Shown: positions 61,016-64,000 of the stretch, piece after piece
Position numbering within the stretch: position 1 is the first letter of the stretch
How the letters are laid out: each line of letters begins with the position of its first letter
Assembly: GCA_963969395.1 (NCBI GenBank)
Contig: OZ017805.1
Location: forward strand, 11,656,001 to 11,720,000
Direction: 5' to 3'
Source: Pseudoscleropodium purum
Lineage: Eukaryota; Streptophyta; Bryopsida; Hypnales; Brachytheciaceae
Length of the DNA stretch: 64,000 bases
The notes under the pieces: model-generated
What the model saw: the letters and a program-made list of their open reading frames with translations, nothing else
Database searches by the model: none
What the model was told of the DNA's origin: nothing
Made by a program: the position numbers and the translations under genes

Positions 61016-61504
61016 ACCTTGCTATTGTTGCTACTGATCCTAAACCCTTGCATCAATTTATATGGCATCTTCAAATTGCAACCCTCTCACCTTGTCTCTC
61101 TCTCCCTCTCTCCCACACCAACCCTAACTCCACCACCTCTGATAATCACCTAAACAACCAAATTCAATTAATACCACCAATCTCAAATTCCCAATCGACG
61201 ATCTGAGAACTCTAGCTAACCCTAAACCAATTGACCTTCCGTTCATCCATTGATGCCGCTCGCTATTGCTACCCCCTAACAACTGCAACTTTCGAGAAAA
61301 TGCCCTCGGAGTGTGTCACCACTCTAGATCTTCAATCATGGAAACAAAAGACCTTTGGGGGCGATGAGCACAAAATCAAAGAAACCGGGGAATTAGAAAG
61401 CAAGGAAGTAAGTACCTAGAAATTCTAACTTGGATGGCGACGCGCGAATGTGGAGCACAAACTCCGCAACCTCAAAATTGCAGAAGAAATCCTCCACGAC
61501 TAGG

Positions 61505-61705
61505 TGCGCAAGTTGGAACCCCTCTTGCTTCGCAAGTTAGAACTTGAGCTCCCCAATTGTCAAACTCTTTGGCTCCACTGCAAATTGTAACCCCTCTTGC
61601 TCCCTTCATGCTCCGCAAGTTGGAACTCGACTTTACCAGCAATCAAACTCTTCTGCTCCACTTGAAGTTGTAATCCCTCTTGCTCCGCAAGTTGGAATCC
61701 GAGCT
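61505..61705. repeat. Irregular repeat of a CGCAAGTTGGAA / CCCTCTTGCT unit
   Basis: GCAAGTTGGAA (or GAAGTTGTAA) followed by (C)CCTCTTGCT and a second GCAAGTT(G/A)GAA recurs three times, near 61505, 61577 and 61662. Some units are interrupted. The open frames across it reflect the repeat, not a recognised gene. Confidence 0.65.
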
Positions 61706-64000
61706 CTCCAATCTATAGCTCCAACTTCTAGTACAAGCATAAATTTTGAAACCTCAAAATTGTTGAAGAAATACTCAAAATGTAGGAACTTTGGACCTCC
61801 AAGTCGCTGAAGCAACTCCCTCACTATAAAACTAATAACTCCTACCAACACAAAACACACAACTCTTTGTCAAAAACTACTAACTCCCGCTCCACCACGA
61901 CAAATCACAAGCAAAAACCTAAAATCACGAGAAATGCACAAATCCCATTGGCCCTACAGAAACGTGAAAAAAACGTGTGGCAGAAGGTAGAAATGACCTC
62001 CCATGCCTACGTCGAGCTGCCTCCCCAAGCTCACAAAAAATTCCATACCTAAGCCCAGCTTCGAACCCAAGTTCAATCTCCCTCAAATCACAACCTAAAG
62101 CTCCCAAGCCGCAGCCTTGGTGAACACCTAACCTTAGCTTTGAAACCCAAGCTGCTTTCAAAAAGGCGTTATTCAAAGTATTCATTAACCTATAAGTTTC
62201 CACAACTATGCTATCATCGAAAATACTTGGAAATTGCCATATGCAATACAAATTACAAATTTGGGGATGAAAAATCCCTTTGACAATGGAGCTATATAAT
62301 GCTCTAGTATAATAACTTCAAGACCCGTCCTAAAAGTTTTAAATATTTCTATCGCGTACATTGCAACATATTAGCATTTGAACTCACTGAAGTCATTTTT
62401 TAGGCACTAGGAAAAATAGAGCACTTGCACTTTACAAGCTCAATTTTGTATGAGAGCATGTCTAAAAAGTTGGTTAATTTTTTATGGACAAGGTTGCTTT
62501 TCCATGAAAATTTAGGGGGGCTTTTGGAATTGTACAAGATATAATAAAGTGATAGTTAGTAAATAGTAAAAAATGGTTCTCAATACTAAATTGTTAAGAA
62601 TTTTATATGAAACAATTGAAAATAGAAATTAGAATGGTTGCAATGTTACAATAAACAAATTGGATCCTATTGTATTTGTTTGTTTTCTGAAAATATTAAA
62701 GACTTAATAGATAAAGCAATTGAAAGTTTACTCTCTTAACTTCAAATTCATTGAGAACAAAATGTTTGCTTCAAACCTTTTCTTATATACATTATTCTAG
62801 AAAAAAATTCCAATATCCATTTTTCAAAAAATTGTTTTTTGCTAATTTAACTAGAGTGCCTATTTATCCAGATTGTCTATTTACAAGAAGAAGAAAGATA
62901 TTAATAGGCCTTAAATGTGATCTCATATTTTCATATGTCATAAAATTTAGTGCATATGACCAATTCTTGTCTATAATGTGCATTGAAATTTAGGCCCTAA
63001 AATTTGGATATTTGTAGTGAAACATGTGAGTTTTGATTATTTTTAGTAATAGATTCTTTCTAAAAAAAAGGATTTTCAACTTCATGAATGAAAGTGCCTA
63101 GGCATTTAAAAGCTATATTTGTAAAAAAAAACTTTCATCTAACATGCTATACAATGATAGAGATTTAAGAGTTTGAAAATGTATTTAGTTCACAGATAAA
63201 ATCGATGTAGTAGAAAGTCCTACTTTTGGATGATTCAATTTTGTTATTTTAAATTATAGTAATTTACATTGAATCCTATCCTTAGATTCATTACTTGCCT
63301 TGAATTTATTATTCTTCCTCCATTTTTTTGAAACATCATGCATTTGAAAGGAGGAAAATTTTATACCTTTTCAATGATTTTTTCCTCCTTCCAAAACTTT
63401 GAATTATTTATTGGATTTCCAAAATTAAGACTAATAAAGTCGTAACACTTATCCCATTGCAATGGATGGAAACTTTAATACTTAGAAGAGATGTTTTGTA
63501 TACCAAAACAACTTAGAAGTAGCGGAAATTTATTTTTGTCATGAATTCTAAATGTTTAACTAATTTAAAACTTCTACATATTTTTTGAATTCCATTTTTT
63601 TAGTTTATCCCATAGCTTTTCAGCCAGAATACTTCTAAACTACAACATATGGCTCATTGAAAAAAAAAATGTTTTGCATATACAGATGCATGAAAGTAGA
63701 ATGTATTTTTTATTGTCTCATGACTTGTAAATGTATATACAATTTTCCAAACTATAAATTCATTGAAGGCATAAAAGAAAATGTTGAACTTATAAATTCA
63801 TTTAAAAATCATGAATTCCTTAAATTCAAGCTACTCTTTTAATTCATTATGTACTCTAAGTTATGGGAATTGTGCATGGTATTTTGAGTGCATGATTCAT
63901 AGAGAAGGGTTGCAATGGTGTAAATGAAAAAATGAATGCATGGAGCATTGAAGAAGACAACTATGAATGATGACAATCATAAAAAATCATTGCATACTAG
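61706..64000. other. No gene recognised
   Basis: Moderately AT-rich to about 62.2 kb, then strongly AT-rich. The longest frame (61925-62251, minus) has no recognisable motif. A small 9-10 bp inverted repeat (GGAGGAAAA) lies near 63350-63392. I see no RNA gene or element ends. Confidence 0.5.

Noticed and set aside
61925..62251. 108-codon minus-strand open frame
   Set aside because: No motif, composition follows the local repeat-rich region, no splice or promoter support.

Overview
This is a repeat-rich, mostly AT-rich piece of a plant nuclear genome. The evidence is one spliced RWP-RK (RKD-type) transcription-factor gene, plant-type transposable elements (Helitron, hAT, CACTA-like) and very low gene density. 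Such density suits a large genome (conifer, other gymnosperm or fern), but I cannot name the species from sequence alone.

Layout. 1-4.12 kb: AT-rich, no recognisable gene. 4.1-11.0 kb: an old element of a multicopy family with a younger CpG-rich relative nested in it; the relative carries the best preserved open frame of the family. 11-19 kb: no gene, but a TTAA-flanked inverted-repeat element (16.0-16.8 kb) and a degenerate 130-160 bp satellite (17.8-18.9 kb). 19.0-24.2 kb: a dead autonomous Helitron (Rep plus PIF1-like helicase) split by a 1.6 kb family member; a 93 bp CACTA-type MITE follows. 25.2-31.1 kb: gene-like composition, with a possible broken divergent frame and then the RKD-type gene in five coding exons (582 aa). 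31-34.8 kb: no gene; one 374 bp fold-back. 34.8-46.0 kb: a decayed hAT transposase cut in two by a 7.9 kb composite family member, itself carrying a 1.6 kb family member and a tandemly doubled 1.3-1.4 kb insertion. 46.6 kb: (TA)n. 47.1-60.0 kb: a decayed RING-H2/coiled-coil gene split by a 10.5 kb stack of family members that has undergone an inversion. 60-64 kb: short tandem repeats, no recognisable gene.

Main result. At least eight copies of one element family fill about a third of the window. They begin 5'-TGT(C/G/T)G (or a decayed form of it), end CGACA or close to it, and have short imperfect inverted ends but no long terminal direct repeats. They make 5 bp target duplications: TCCGG, GAGAT and TCTTC are exact, and three others differ by one or two bases. 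They encode a gag-like or 'putative plant transposon protein'-like product with an acidic tract and coiled coil. No reverse transcriptase, integrase or DDE transposase is visible. They are either solo LTRs of an element with 3.3-3.6 kb ORF-bearing LTRs, or a non-autonomous family with Ginger-like TGTNR ends. Two insertions are confirmed because removing the element and one target copy restores the host reading frame (Helitron, hAT).

The only apparently functional host gene is the RKD-type gene; the other coding signals are transposon-derived or broken.
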